DNA of 64,000 nt from Lepidodermella squamata (GCA_047495785.1 JBLDXI010000029.1:2666001-2730000), one strand, 5' to 3'; positions 21,900 to 36,438 are shown, numbered from the stretch's first letter. The notes: generated by a model not told the origin, from the letters alone. Numbers and translations: made by a program.

Positions 21900-23944
21900 C
21901 AGCTGTTCAGCAGGCGGTAGTAATCGGTGGTATTACCATTGCGGTCATAAATTTTGAGGAATAAAGAGCGCGTGGCTCAATTAAAAATACTAAAATCTGA
22001 GAAATAAATGTACAATCATAGAAATTGCGGCAGTATGAAAGTTTATAAGTCAATATAATTTTAATAATTACTTAGCAGTTAAAAATAAGTGCAATGGAGA
22101 ACGGCTTAGTGCCAACCAAGCCTATATTAAATGGATAAGTTATATTTCGCCGAAAGAAAATTATCTCGTAATTGTCGTCACCAACTAGCTGTCATAGGAA
22201 GGTCCAGTCGACACACAATAAAATGGGAAGATAAATAAAATAACTCATGACCCTTACATCTCCCCGCCAGCTGGCTGAAAGGTGAAAGGAGGGCAAGCTA
22301 GCGTTCGAAAATTACATTTATGTGATTATTGTAGTGTCCGACTGTTGCATGATAAGTAGACTAGATTTAAGATTTAAGCCTACAAATCTCTTCAGGAGTC
22401 CTTCTTAGTGCTAATACAATAAGTAAGTCCGAAGCTATCTCAGTTTGAAGCTGTACTTAATTCGATCTAACCGTTAATATTGGAGGAAGTTATTATTGGA
22501 AGTTTTTAGCCGCAAGAAATAAAAACGGCTTATTACAGCCCTCGAGCGAGGCGCGAAGTACCGGTAGCTCCGTGGCCCATGGCAACGATTCAAAGTTTAA
22601 AGCGGATGCATTATAACGCATGAAACGCATGACTTTTCTCAAATGAGTTCTCAAGTGTGTTCAAATGTTAGTCAACAAACATCTCGATAAAATCTGCTTC
22701 GAATTAAATCCCGCTGGTAAGAGAAGCTTTTGATTTCAAGAAGGTCTTCTCAGGTGTAGTGCTACTTAATCTAAACCCCACCAAAAGCAAATTACTCTCA
22801 ATCAAGAGCTTAATCGACGACCATCAATTTACAATTTACCAAAACAGTTCAACTCGCCTATGCATTTCAGAAAAGCGAAGAATGAAGCCATAAATGTCTG
22901 GCTCCCTGGATCATGCTGCTTTTAATTTCTCATTTTCATGGGAAAGCAGACATCTGCTCAAGGCTCAACGACACAAAGCAGATGCACTCTCCGCTCAACG
23001 AAAAAGTGACAGTTTTATGCGTAATTTCGACCGCGAAAATCAGCCTCAAAATCAATAAATTGTGAGCAAAAGTAGCTCAGTGTAACGGCAACAGCATAGC
23101 TATCTCATTTTGCGAAACAAACCTAGGCTAGCCGGCTACGCAACGCTCAAAGAGGCGTTTTTTGGCGCTGTTTTCAAAGTTTTGGCTCGCGTTCGGTGCT
23201 TGGCGTTGTTTGAATTTTTAGATTCCCAATTTAAATGACCTCGACGTATTTTCAAAATTTTATAAGAAAAAATCAAATTTCTCTTATTTTGCGTATTATT
23301 ATTTTGCAGCTATAATATTTTGAAATTCTTGATGATTTATAAAGGGCTACGTTTTGCCGGCAAATGGGTGTTTACTTGGTCAGCTGTCCAGATTGAGGTT
23401 GTAAAACCGCTGTGAAGAGAAGCGTCGGCTGTCGAAGGTCGAAGGTTAACCGAAAGCCGAAAGCCGAAAGCCGAAAGGATGGAGGTTGTTGGTAGGTCAA
23501 GCTCACAAATCCAATATATTTTCCGTCCCTCACCGATCTGCGTTTAAAAGAAGAACGAATTGTCGAATGCTCTATGCTCTCAATGGATGGCTTTCGAACA
23601 TTCTAGATTCGAAGGAATATAGAAACATGTCCAAATTCCCAATTATTTTCTTAGAGTGCCTTGATCGCCGATTCGCTTGGAAAATTTAACTGTTCTTCAT
23701 TGTTTACATCCCGATAGGTAACAATAGCCTGTGGCCAGCGCAACAATTGTTTCAAGAGATCATCGCATTTGTTACCGTGGCACTTCTCACGTGCAACGAA
23801 TTTGATATCTCATTCGACATCTATTATTTACTCTTTCTTCCAGCGATCTCGCTGGACCTGTTCTTTTGCTCATTGCTCATCACTCGAGTTGAAAATCATT
23901 TTAATCCATTTAGGTTCTTTTTACTTACCAAGCATCAAGCGTAG
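21900..23944. other. Divergent intergenic region between DOT1L and DDX41
   Basis: No coding gene is supported in 2 kb. DOT1L (minus) and DDX41 (plus) diverge from here, so both promoters should lie within it. CCGAAAG is repeated four times in tandem at 23450-23477. A short ATG-led frame (ATGACCGCAATGG...) precedes the DOT1L start on the minus strand out of frame and might be an upstream ORF. Confidence 0.45.
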
Positions 23945-26005
<2,061 letters not shown>

Positions 26006-26165
26006 AGCTTTCAGACGACTCGAATTTCTCGGTCAATTATAAGCTTTTTGTTTCAATTTTCACATTTTCTGGCTTGTATAAAAATTACGAATAATTCTGA
26101 AAATTTGCATATTTTTTATTAAATTCCGCCTTAATTTTTTGTTATAGTTGTTGTTATTGATTAAC

Positions 26166-27791
26166 ATGTCAGAACAACGCTTTTTCGCTAATAAATTCGC
26201 GGATTTAACGCCTGGAGACACGGCTAAAGTTGATTTCGATTTGTTAAAATCGCATCTCGATCGATTGCTGTTCGAAATTGACGACGCGATTGAAAGTGGC
26301 GATTTCGATACGAATGACTCTTCAGTCTATACTGGCCTTGCTGGAGTTGCCTATCTGCATTATTTCTTGTGGAAAGTCACGAAAAACAAGGCGAATTTGG
26401 AGAAAGCTCGGCAACTGATCAAAAAATGCGCTCTAAAAGGTGAGATTTATTTTTGAGTCAATTCAACGCTGTTTTTTGATTGAGGAATTTTTTACATTAA
26501 TGTACGTCCTTTGTACAATTTTTATTCACAGTCTCAATGGGTGCTCTCTGGTGTAAGCTTTAAACCTGCATATTGTATCAGCTAGCTGTTGTGAGGGCTA
26601 GTACCAGGGATAGTAGAAATGTCTTGGGCAGTACCATTTTCAACCTCTGAAAATAAGTTGAAAGAAAACGAATGAGAAATTCTGCGAAAATTTGGTTTTT
26701 ATTTTATTGAAAAATATGAGGTTAATTCAGTAAATTTATGAAGTCCTCAGTTTTGGGTCTAGTGCTAAACTCCATTTTTAGGTATTGTAATGAAAAATAA
26801 TAGGATCTGTGAACTGACGGGTTGAAAATTCGTTATTAAAATTTTCATTTCCCATTTTTTCATCATTTTAGGTAAACGCATAACTTTTTTGTGCGGCGAT
26901 GCTGGCATTTTGGCCCTCGATGCAGTAATTTCTAAACAAGCCGGCCACCATCACGATAAATGCGTCCAAAACCTGAAAAACCTACTAAAAACAGCTCTGA
27001 ATGACGAAAACGACGAGTTGCTGTACGGCAGAAGCGGCTATCTATACGCGCTGCTATTCGTTCAAAACGAACTCGCCTCATCCGACCCGATTTTCGCCGA
27101 AGAAATCGAGCAAATCTGCGCGAAAATTCTTGAAAACGGCCGAAAATGCGCGGAAACTCTGAAAAATGGCCCGCCGCTCATGTGGCAATGGCATGATAAA
27201 ATGTACCTAGGAGCTGCTCATGGTGTCTGCGGGATCCTCCACACCCTTCTTTTGGCTAAACCATATTCGAATAGCGTTTTGAAATCGTTTGACAGCGAAA
27301 TCAAACCGACTTTAACTTGGCTATTGAATCAACGTTTCGAGTCTGGAAATTTGAATTCGTCACTCGGCTCGCAATCTGGGGATAAATTGGTTCAATTTTG
27401 CCATGGAGCGCCTGGTCTAGCCTTCGTTCTATTCAAATATTGCGAAATTTCGGGGGATAAAGGCGAATTTTTTGAGGCGGCTATCAAATCTGTTGATGTG
27501 ATTTGGCAGCGGGGTTTGCTGCGAAAAGGTTTCGGCCTCTGCCACGGAGCTGCTGGTAATGCTTATGCCTTTGTTTCGGCCTATCGAGCGACAAATGACG
27601 AGCGTTACTTGCATCGCTGGGCTGTTTTTGCGACGGAATTTTGCGCGAAACCCGACAAGTGGAAAATTGAAAAGCAGCCCGATCGGCCGTGGTCGCTGTT
27701 TGAAGGCGCCGCTGGTACGGCGTGGTTTATCGCGGATTTGTGCAACAATTTGAAAGAAGCGTCTTTCCCGGCTTTTGAACTCATCGCTTGA
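26166..27791 (+). CDS. LANCL1: LanC-like protein (LANCL), glutathione S-transferase-type
   Basis: Exons 26166-26439 and 26872-27791 (phase 1 join) give 397 residues, close to the 399 of LANCL1. Family hallmarks: VYTGLAGVAYL, ITFLCGDAG, LLYGRSGYLYALLFV, YLGAAHGVCGI, and the zinc ligands Cys268 (FCHGAPG) with Cys315-His316 (GLCHGAAGNAY), then WSLFEGAAGTAWF. The protein is a double alpha-barrel zinc enzyme; animal LanCL proteins add glutathione to dehydroamino acids in damaged proteins. It lies in the cytosol or at membranes. The gene sits between DDX41 and PGK in the same direction with gaps of 160 and 151 bp. A TTGTTATAG acceptor 17 bp before the ATG may be a trans-splice site. Whether it is orthologous to LANCL1, 2 or 3 cannot be decided by eye. 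Confidence 0.93.
26440..26871. other. LANCL intron
   Basis: A 432-bp AT-rich intron ending CATTTTAG; no separate feature recognised. Confidence 0.5.
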
Positions 27792-27942
27792 AAAAGTCCA
27801 ACTTAATAACCCGATTTTTTTTCTACAATTTTTCTAACTATTTTTCCCTTGATAATTCCTACTTGCAATCATTTTTTCGATTTTTTGTTTATTTAAATAG
27901 TTGATTTTTTTGTGTTAAATCGAATTATTTAATTATCGAAAA

Positions 27943-30900
27943 ATGCTGTCGAGCAAGCTGAGCATTGACCAACTCGATGTCAAGGACAAGCGCGTCCTTA
28001 TCCGGTAAGTATTTTTCACAATATTATGTAGAAATTCTACCTTGAATGTGCGATTGAAGCAAAATGGGGAAAATTGTTAAAATTCTTTTTTTACTTCAAT
28101 TTCGTCGCGTTTTCCATTGATTTCCATTGAGGACATAGCATAAAAATAATGGATATTTTGTGATTTTGCAATAAATACACAAGCAAAGAAAATACACGGA
28201 ATAGGGTTCAGAAGCTCGACAATTAGACACGAAGTCCCATCTTATGGCCAGAAAAAATTCAGAAAATTCAAAAAATCACGAGAATAGTAATGAAGTATGT
28301 CATTTGTTAATAGGATTAAAAAAGTCCGGAGAAATTTGTTCAAAACGGGTCAAATACGAAAAATACTGGAACTGAAAAGACGATTTTGGAACGGCAAATT
28401 ACAAATATTAATAGTCATCATTGTAATTTTTGAATTTTCGGAAAATTTGTAAAATTTTAGAAATTTGGCCCAAATACTAAATCGCGCTTTTTTATTAATA
28501 ATTTGAAATTTTGAAATTAATTTTTTAATTGTTTTTCCTAGCGTCGATTTCAACGTGCCGCTGAAGGGTTCGACCATCACCGACAACCGCCGCATTGTCT
28601 CGAGCCTGCCCACCATCAAGTACGCCCTGGAACACGGTGCTAAGAGCGTCGTGCTCATGAGCCATCTCGGCCGCCCGGACGGCAACCGCAACGAAAAATA
28701 CTCGATGAAACCGATCGCCGCCGAGCTGGAAAAACTGCTCGCCAAGCCCGTCATCTTCTTAGACGACTGCGTCGGCGACGCTGTGACCGCCGCTTGCGCT
28801 AACCCGGCCGCGGGCAGCGTGATCCTGCTCGAGAACCTGCGTTTCCACGTCGAGGAGGAAGGCTCTGGCCTCGACAAGGACGGCAAGAAATTCAAGGCTG
28901 ATAAGGATAATGTGAAGAAATTCCAGGAGGCCCTCACCGCCCTGGGTGACGTCTACGTCAATGACGCGTTTGGAACTGCCCATCGTGCTCACTCGAGCAT
29001 GGTCGGTGTTCACCACGAAAAGCGAGCGGCTGGTTTCCTGTTGAAGAAGGAGTTGGAGTACTTCTCGAAGGTGCTGGAAGAGCCGAAGAAGCCGCGTCTC
29101 GCCATCATGGGCGGTGCGAAGGTGCACGATAAGATCCAGCTGATTAAAAATATGCTCGCCCGTGTCGATGAAATGATCATTGGTGGCGGTATGGCTTACA
29201 CTTTCTTGAAGGTAAATTTCGTAAATTTTTCCATATTTTTCTGCCCATCAACAAAATTTCAAAAAACAGCCCCATAAGTCCCATAAGTAACATGGAAAAG
29301 GGTTCAGAAACTCTACAATGAGAGGGGAATTCATAACTCATAGCATGAAAAATTGTAGTAAATGCGATATGAATAGTAATGAAGTATTTCTCTAGTGAAT
29401 GGGATTTAAAAAAATTCCGAAGAAATTTAAACCAACCGACAAAAATCCGAAAATTACCGAAACAGTTGCCATCTTGTTTATCAAGGCTTCTCCGGTAAAT
29501 TTTCAATTTATTCGGAAAAATCGAGGATTGGATAAGTGATCAAAGATTCTCTCAGTGGGCTTAATTTCAAAAATCAATTCGATTTTCTCTAAAAATTTGA
29601 AAAATTGCAAAATTGTTACGCAACTTATGGGACACGCTGTACATTTTTGAGTAAACCATTTTTGAGATGAAAATTTAGTCTCTATTCAGAAAATTATGAT
29701 ACTTTGTGGCAAATGTGTGTGAGTTTATTTTCGATTTTTCTGCAAATATTGGCGATTTTCCGAATTTTACCTGATTTCTTAAGATTTGAGACATCTTACT
29801 AAACTCTTTAAAATTTGCATAATTAATTGAATTTTGTTTTATCGATATTTAACTCAATCGGCACGTACTGTATATCTACCGGTGGTCACTAATTTTCGGT
29901 TTTGAAGATTTCGGACCTGTACATTTAATTTCGGTGGATTGGAATTCGGTTTGAGAGAAGCTGCTGCGAAAAAAATTCGAAATTAGTCACCTAAAAATTT
30001 ATTTCAGTGGTCTAATTTCGTGCTTTTACACGTTATGAGGACATAATCACTGCTTTAGCAGCGTCAATATCGTTGCTTCCAATATCCCTACTACCTAAAA
30101 TTGCAGGTAACACAATTGTTACCCTACTTTACCATGATACAGCTGTATTGTAGAAAATAACAATAAATTGACAGAATTTATTTTCGTTGATTTTGAATTC
30201 GGTGTTTCCTAAAAAACACCGAATTCAAAGATCAACCCGAAAATTAGTGACCACCGAAAATTAGTAGATATAAATTATTTATTTAGTTTTTACATTTTTT
30301 ATTGGTTTTTTATTGACTCGTTGTGGGAGATTCAGGACTGTTCCTTTTACAGGAAAATCGATTTGATCAGGTTGAACGGGTTCGGTGACAACGTTTGAGA
30401 AGTTGGCGGCAGATTCATTATTATTAACCTATTTCTAGTTCAACATGAGGTTTTGTTACACTCTCGTCAATACTCGGCCGGTCCCGCCGTTGTAAAGAAG
30501 TTTATTTATTTAACAAGGGAAACAAGTTGAGCATATGAAGAGGGTTGTTTCTAGTATTTTGACATGTTGTGTAGTTTTGAACCGTCATATGTTGACTTTG
30601 ATCTTCACGCTCATAATAAGGCACTGTCAAATTTCAGCTGAATTACTGACTTTGACAAAGGATGGTTTCATCCGTTAACTTCATGATATAAGTAATCGGA
30701 ATAATCGACTTCGGAATAGAACGACCGAGATCTATCCCCCACCTCCCTCTACGTGTTCAGCTTTCCCCGTCAAGAAATAAAAACTGCTTTTAATCTGAGT
30801 CACGCGGATACGTTGAGGTAGCAGCTCTGGCAAATGCCGAAGTTAGAATTTCGACTGATCGATTTGATTAGATTTGATTACCTTTTGTTGCCTTGGGATG

Positions 30901-33280
30901 ACACTTTTGCTATCTGTGATAGGGATGGCCAATTTGGTCAAAATCTAGGACTAAGACTTACGGGTGGGCTCAGGTCAGGGCCCGGCTCTGAAAGGCATCG
31001 AATAAGAGCTTTAACGAAGCTAATTGAAGGTTTCTTTAATCGAATTTTTCTTGGTGATTGTTTGGGTTTTTCCTGAGAACTAAGAAAATTGCTTGAATTT
31101 AAAGTAAGCCTCAGCATGCTACCGAGGAGAAATGAATTGCTCTTAGATGTGCAATCCGGTTGACCATTTTCTGTTTTGCGGGAGTCAGACCAGGAATTTG
31201 ATTGTGGTCTGAATCATGCGCCTTTGCATTGAAAAGTGATAGAATGCAAGACTCTGTTGGGCAGTAGATGGAAGAGTTTGGACTAGTTTGTCCCTGTAAA
31301 ATACTGGCGTAGTAGGACAAGCAATCAAAATGTTTGGCCATCACTTCGCAACAGTGAATACTTGGCGCTTTTCGTCGTAGAGTTCCAAGAGTTCCCGATC
31401 CAGAGTTACGTAGCGGAAACAGCTCTTTTAGGCACCTTTTACATTTGTTACGTGAGACTATAATATCACAAAGTCGCTGATCGTAATTGACACTTGCATT
31501 TCGAGTAAGCGTAGAGTTTCTCAAATTTAAGGTCCAAAGACCGAGCCTGCTCTTGAGCGCTGTCGAAATTTCCATCAGAGATAGATCGTAGAAATCGTCT
31601 ATCGATCGATGGGACCAAAAATTACTAAGATACCACACCGTCTGGGACGTCGATCGCTTCAAGAAATAGTTTTTCCTCCATTGGATCTGGATGGCGTCTG
31701 AATTAAAGTTGAGACTGATGAAAAGTCTCGCCTGGCCACTCGTGAAAGGATGAAAAAGCTCCGCGCTTCGACCTGGCCGCAAATTGGCCTGCGCAGGGTG
31801 ACTAGAGCGTGTTCGAAAGTCTCCCGCGTTACAGGTCGCTCGAGTGGATTCGTGTCATTCTTGGAAATCTGGTTTAAGCAGTCCCAACAGTCGTTTATGA
31901 TCCTGCAAAATCCAATCAGTGCCCAAATTATCGAGTTCAATGCTGCGAATCAGCGCGCATCGAAATCTTGGTGGGTCATGTGTATGATTTTAGAAGCAAT
32001 TCGATTCACCGAATCAGGGATTGGGCCGGAAAATATTCTTCGGAAAATCGGGCCAACATTCACGTTTGAACAGCGTTAAATTTCCATAACGCAATCACGA
32101 AATGAGTATAATTGAGAACCTTAAGAGCTCCGGCTGAAAAATGCTGATTTTTGTGATCCGAGGCTTTTTACGCGAAAATTAGATACTAATTATAGCCGAA
32201 TTTATTTTCGGGAATTTTTCCGATTTTCTTGCGATAATTTAGTACACTCTGACCTAAATCACTGAAAATTATGTTCACGTGAAAATTTATTAAACCTATT
32301 TGTCATTTTTTTTGTTTTTAATTAGGTCACCCGCGATATGCAAATTGGCAAGTCGATTTTCGACGAGGAAGGCGCTAAAATTATCAATGAGCTGTTGGAA
32401 AATGCCAAGGCGAACAACGTTACGATCCACCTGCCCGTTGACTTCAAGACGGCCGATAAATTCGAAGAGTCAGCCGATGTTGGCGAGGCGACAGTTGAAA
32501 GCGGCATCCCGGCCGACCGCATGGGCCTCGATGTTGGACCGAAATCGATCGAACTGTTCCGCAGCGTTATCGCTCGTGCTAACACTATTGTGTGGAACGG
32601 CCCCGTTGGTGAGTTAAAATTTCCGAAAAATTTCAAAATTAAATTTCAAATTTTGAGAATTTCAACAATCTTACAACAATCTTTCTTTAAATTTTTAATT
32701 TTTGAAAAAACTCTAAAATTCGATTTAAAAAATTTCAGGTTTTTTCGAAGTTTTTCCAAATTTTGTTAATTTTGTTAATGATTTTAGTCTAGCGAAATTT
32801 AAAAAACTGTTCATTCTCGGAATATTAACGACTTTGAAAATTTTATTAAGTTTTCTCATTCTGAAATTCGAACTATTTTTATTTGAATTTTTGAATTTTT
32901 TTTAATTTCAGTTGATTGTTGATTAATTTTTTTCTAGGTGTGTTCGAATTCCCGAACTACGCCCATGGCACGCGTGCTGTGATGGACGCGCTTGTTGAGG
33001 CGACAAAGCGAGGCGCGATCACGGTTGTCGGCGGTGGCGAGACGGCCTCGTGCGCCTCGAAATGGGACTGCGAGGACAAGCTATCGCACGTCTCCACCGG
33101 TGGCGGTGCTGCCCTGGAACTGCTCGAGGGCAAAGTCCTGCCAGGTAAATTGAAAAAAATTCGAATTTCAAATTTTTTCTTAAATTTGAATTTTGAAATT
33201 TAATTTCAAATTTTTTCAATGAATTTAATTTTTTTTTAAATTTTTTAGGTGTTGCTGCTCTCTCGGAGAAGACCCATTAA
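27943..33280 (+). CDS. PGK1: Phosphoglycerate kinase
   Basis: Exons 27943-28004, 28542-29211, 32326-32608, 32938-33144 and 33249-33280 sum to 1254 bp, giving 417 residues, exactly the usual eukaryotic length. Motifs: RVDFNVPLK (start of the 3-phosphoglycerate site), [62 protein letters not shown], the nucleotide-binding GGGETASC, and [20 protein letters not shown]. The enzyme transfers phosphate from 1,3-bisphosphoglycerate to ADP in glycolysis. Codon use is strongly GC-rich at third positions compared with the introns, as expected for a highly expressed gene. Poly(A) signals AATAAA lie at 33594 and 33786. Intron 2 (3.1 kb) contains two MITE-like elements and an antisense relic. PGK is third in the apparent DDX41-LANCL-PGK operon. 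Confidence 0.97.
28198..28372. repeat. Dispersed repeat, copy in PGK intron 1
   Basis: This stretch resembles 29293-29462 in PGK intron 2 over about 170 bp in the same order and orientation: GGGTTCAGAA, then GAATAGTAATGAAGTAT, then an A-rich run before TCCG and GAGAAATTT. The ends are not clear in this copy. It is probably a decayed copy of the mariner-like MITE at 29266-29643. Confidence 0.5.
29266..29643. mobile_element. Mariner-like MITE in PGK intron 2
   Basis: The right end reads, on the minus strand, TACAGCGTGTCCCATAAGTT, a typical mariner-type terminal sequence. The left end has the related ACAGCCCCATAAGTCCCATA followed by AGTAACA. The size is about 380 bp with no transposase. The internal segment 29293-29462 is shared with PGK intron 1. 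The left terminal repeat has an extra CCCATAA unit, so the match is imperfect. Confidence 0.55.
29871..30272. mobile_element. MITE with gtggtcactaattttcgg ends in PGK intron 2
   Basis: The left end (TATATCTACC, then GGTGGTCACTAATTTTCGG) is the inverted copy of the right end, which reads TATATCTAC, TAATTTT, CGGTGGTCACTAATTTTCGG on the minus strand. The right copy carries one additional TAATTTT step. Inside, 30192-30207 and 30214-30229 form a 16-bp perfect hairpin stem (TTTGAATTCGGTGTTT). The size is about 400 bp, non-coding, with probable TA-type flanks. Confidence 0.7.
31111..32040 (-). pseudogene. Decayed coding stretch antisense in PGK intron 2
   Basis: On the minus strand a protein-like reading runs from about 32040 to 31111 but needs one stop (TGA near 31951) and one frame change (near 31750) to be overlooked. 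The 223-residue open part contains a possible zinc pair ([11 protein letters not shown]...[12 protein letters not shown]) and a balanced amino-acid composition unlike the surrounding AT-rich intron, which is GC-poorer. I do not recognise the family. It may be a relic of a mobile element or a retro-inserted gene, or a real multi-exon gene whose splice sites I missed. Confidence 0.3.
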
Positions 33281-34666
33281 GAGCAGTTTGAATGGAACTG
33301 GCAAAAATATCGACACTGGATTGAATAGAAAAACTTATAAACCAAAGACTTGATGAAATTGATGGTGAATATTCTTGAAAAAATATATGGATCGAAAATT
33401 GTTGACATACCCGTGTTATAGCGTGCGTCTTGCCACCTCAAAAGTAGAGATGAAAAAACTTCACCCAGTGCATGTCTTCTAAAATTCTTCGGTGTGCGTA
33501 TTTTTCCACAGTCTCACTGCCTATATATTATGATATATTATGATAGATTTTTCCTTTACTGGAACCCCGGTACCGCTTCTACTCGTTTAGAGTAATAAAA
33601 CTTCGAGTCGTGTTTTCAGCTAGTTTATTCTTCTTATGATAATGATGAAATTTGAATTCCTTACTGTGATGACGATTGGTATATAGCCAAAGAGCACCCT
33701 TTATCTCTATGCTTCACTCAGGCGCGAATTACGTCTTATTCGTTGGTCGAGTTGTCTACTCAGTGTTATATATATTATTGTGAACAATAAAATTCGTACG
33801 CAAACAACGGTCTGTTTTTTTGGAGGTTTTCCCGCGATTTCGCAGGATTTTTCCAGGTTAAACATAACGCGATGGACAAAACCATTAAAGGCAAAAAATA
33901 GAGAAAAAAATTGAAAAAAATTCAGAAATTTTCAGAAAAGTTGGCAAGAGGATTCCTGATTTTCCTGCAAATTTTTGGAAATTTTCTATATTTTTTGCTG
34001 ATTTCCGGAAATTAAAATGTAATTTTTTGTTTTCATAATTTGCATATATGCAAATGCAATTGGGTCGAATTTCAAAGCAAAATAAAAAAATTTAAAATTT
34101 AGCCCAATTTTCTAGGGTAGGGCCGGCTAAAACGTTTTTTCAACCAGTAGCTCAATAGGTAAAAAAATTTGTTACTTTCGCCTCATATTCGCCTCATATT
34201 CGCCGTCGTTGCATCAAGCATAGGTCGCAGCTCGCAACTGTATTGCGCTCTGTCCATGTCACGCGTGTTGCGTTACGTAACGTTTTTGCCGAGTCCGGAA
34301 GTCAAAATTGCGATATCACGCAAGCGATATAACACAGTCAACATTGTGTATTATACGAAATCATAATCTGAGGTGTTAATGAGGCGCGCTGATTACCTAA
34401 GTGTTACAACGGCCGAACCAGCTAGATTTTCCGTGTGCATGAATATCAACGCCCTGCTTATCTATAGCGTCAAAAATCTTATTATGGGTCTGAAATACGA
34501 CAGTAGAACTCACATTCAAGCTGCGTCATTCAGTAAAATTACGCGGAAAAATTGAGAATATCGGCGAATTTTTCTGTCTGGAACTGCTCGGGTCCAAAGT
34601 CCGAAGTCCGAAGTCTTGAAACTAATTTACCTAAACAGTTTTCTGTTTAAAAAATGAAAATAAATG
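33281..34666. other. Intergenic downstream of PGK
   Basis: PGK 3' UTR and poly(A) signals (33594, 33786), then AT-rich spacer. No supported gene. A short repeated gtccgaagtccgaagtc lies near 34598-34614. Confidence 0.4.
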
Positions 34667-35334
34667 ATCAATCAAATCCTCTTTCAAAAAATATAGCAGC
34701 AATAATTGAGCAATAAAAGGAATCGAAAAATATGTCCTCGAAATCAAAATTGGGTGTGTCAAGTGGGCACTCAAAATTTATAGGGTTCCAAAAATTGTGG
34801 AATTTTCAGTTCTTAATTACTAGAAATTAATAATAGGTGCTGACATTAAAGCTAGCGACAAACGAGCGACGAGGGTTTAAAAAATTATTTTCCAAGTATT
34901 TGCGATTTCTACGTTTTCCTCTCTCGACTGATGCACTACACGAGCCGTGGAATTTTCATTTTTACACACAGGTGCCATCAGCTGGGTGGAAAATTGTTTA
35001 ATGTTGGCTTCAAAGACTGCTGATATAGGAAAAATCACTGATTTGTATAATCGATACTTGGAATCGATATCTGCTCCGCGAGCCGAAGTATTACTCGATA
35101 TGGCGAAATTCGCGTATTGGGGAGTTGTGTCAGTTCGAGATTTTAATAAAAGTTCGAAATTTGACAATCGTTGAATTCGAAAAACCAAATTTTGGGAAAT
35201 TATTTAGCGCTGGAACCCTATAAATTTTGAGTGCCCACTTGACACACCCAATTTTGATTGCGAGGACATATTTTTCGATTCCTTTTATTGCTCAATTATT
35301 GCTGCTATATTTTTTGAAAGAGGATTTGATTGAT
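34667..35334. mobile_element. Fold-back element with 124-bp terminal inverted repeats
   Basis: The left arm (34667-34790) and right arm (35211-35334) are exact inverted copies apart from about one mismatch (gaaatc against gcaatc). Both start ATCAATCAAATCCTCTTTC and end TATAGGGTTCCA. Such near identity means a recent insertion or active sequence homogenisation. The 420-bp centre has an open frame at 34947-35174 (75 residues) after a CACACAG acceptor-like site, which might be a captured host exon. No transposase and no clear target-site duplication were seen. Confidence 0.85.
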
Positions 35335-35800
35335 GCAAACTCCTGTTTTGTGAAATAAATAATTATGCATCGAAACGCCGATGATATTCACTTTGACAGC
35401 AACTTGATTTTTCAGGTTTCTGAGCTTGAATCTTCATGTAGCATGTAGCAGCTACTAGCAATTTTAGGGTCTCCACCATTCAGGCCTGGAATAAAAATAA
35501 TTAATAAAAATCAAAGGACAAATTTTGACGCTTTAAAATTTCGAAGAATTTCGGAAATAAATTCGTATGATTAATTTTAATTATTCCAATTTGCACACCG
35601 CAGAAACGCAATAAAACGTGTATATAGACCAATTTTTCCTCGCGGTCTCAATATATGATGAGGCGGGAAATTTAACAGTGTCGCGACAGGGCCATGATTT
35701 TTTACGAGTGAAATATACGACGGCAGCCACAAGAATTTACGACCGACTCAAATTATTTTCGAAACAATTAAACCATCGTGTGTGTGTGCGCGTTAATAAA

Positions 35801-35848
35801 CGCGCCGACCAATCGCGTGCAGTCACGTGACGCGCCGACCAATCAGCG
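35801..35848 (+). promoter_or_regulatory. Duplicated CCAAT box with E-box upstream of caudal
   Basis: CGCGCCGACCAATC occurs at 35801 and again at 35831, exactly 30 bp apart (three helical turns). CACGTG lies between them at 35824-35829. The paired CCAAT boxes fit NF-Y sites and the CACGTG fits bHLH factors. They precede a strong donor (GTAAGTAT at 35935) that likely ends a 5' UTR exon of the caudal gene, whose second UTR exon would start at 36377 after TTTGCAG. Confidence 0.55.
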
Positions 35849-36438
35849 CGCGAGACGGTGCGTGCGTGTGGCATATCGCGCACACGCATCTCGTTGTACT
35901 GTGTTAACTATAAACTCGACATCTCTCGCTTTTAGTAAGTATACCTACCTATGCCTCATTATAATCAACCCGTCGCGCTTGCTGAATTTATTGCGGCAAT
36001 TCGCTAGATTGCATCTCGTTAACTCCACTTGTGATAATTTACCTCATCATCGTCTTCACTTGCCTCGCATAGTATAGGGTGACTAAATTCCGAGACGACG
36101 ACGACGACGCCAGGCGCGGCGGCGTCTCTCGATAAAACGCCAGCCACCTTAATAAGAATAGTAATTTTTCGGCGAAAAATGCAAGGCGTAGGAGCTTCTG
36201 TTTTTATCAAACGCCACTCAAGGCGCCTTATCTTGTAGTCAGCCTTTGATCCTACCGCCAAAGCCGCTGCCTATCTCGCATATTCTATCACAATTTTTCC
36301 CACGGCTGGGCTAGAATTAATCAAAAATGGTTAGAAAAATGAAATAAATTTGATGTGTGCCAAACAAAATTTGCAGGTGATTTATTGCGATTTAAATTTG
36401 ATACATTTTTGATCACCCCTGTCAATCAATCAACACAA

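Noticed and set aside
30834-31076. 80-codon + strand frame in PGK intron 2
   Set aside because: No recognisable content; lies in an intron full of repeats.
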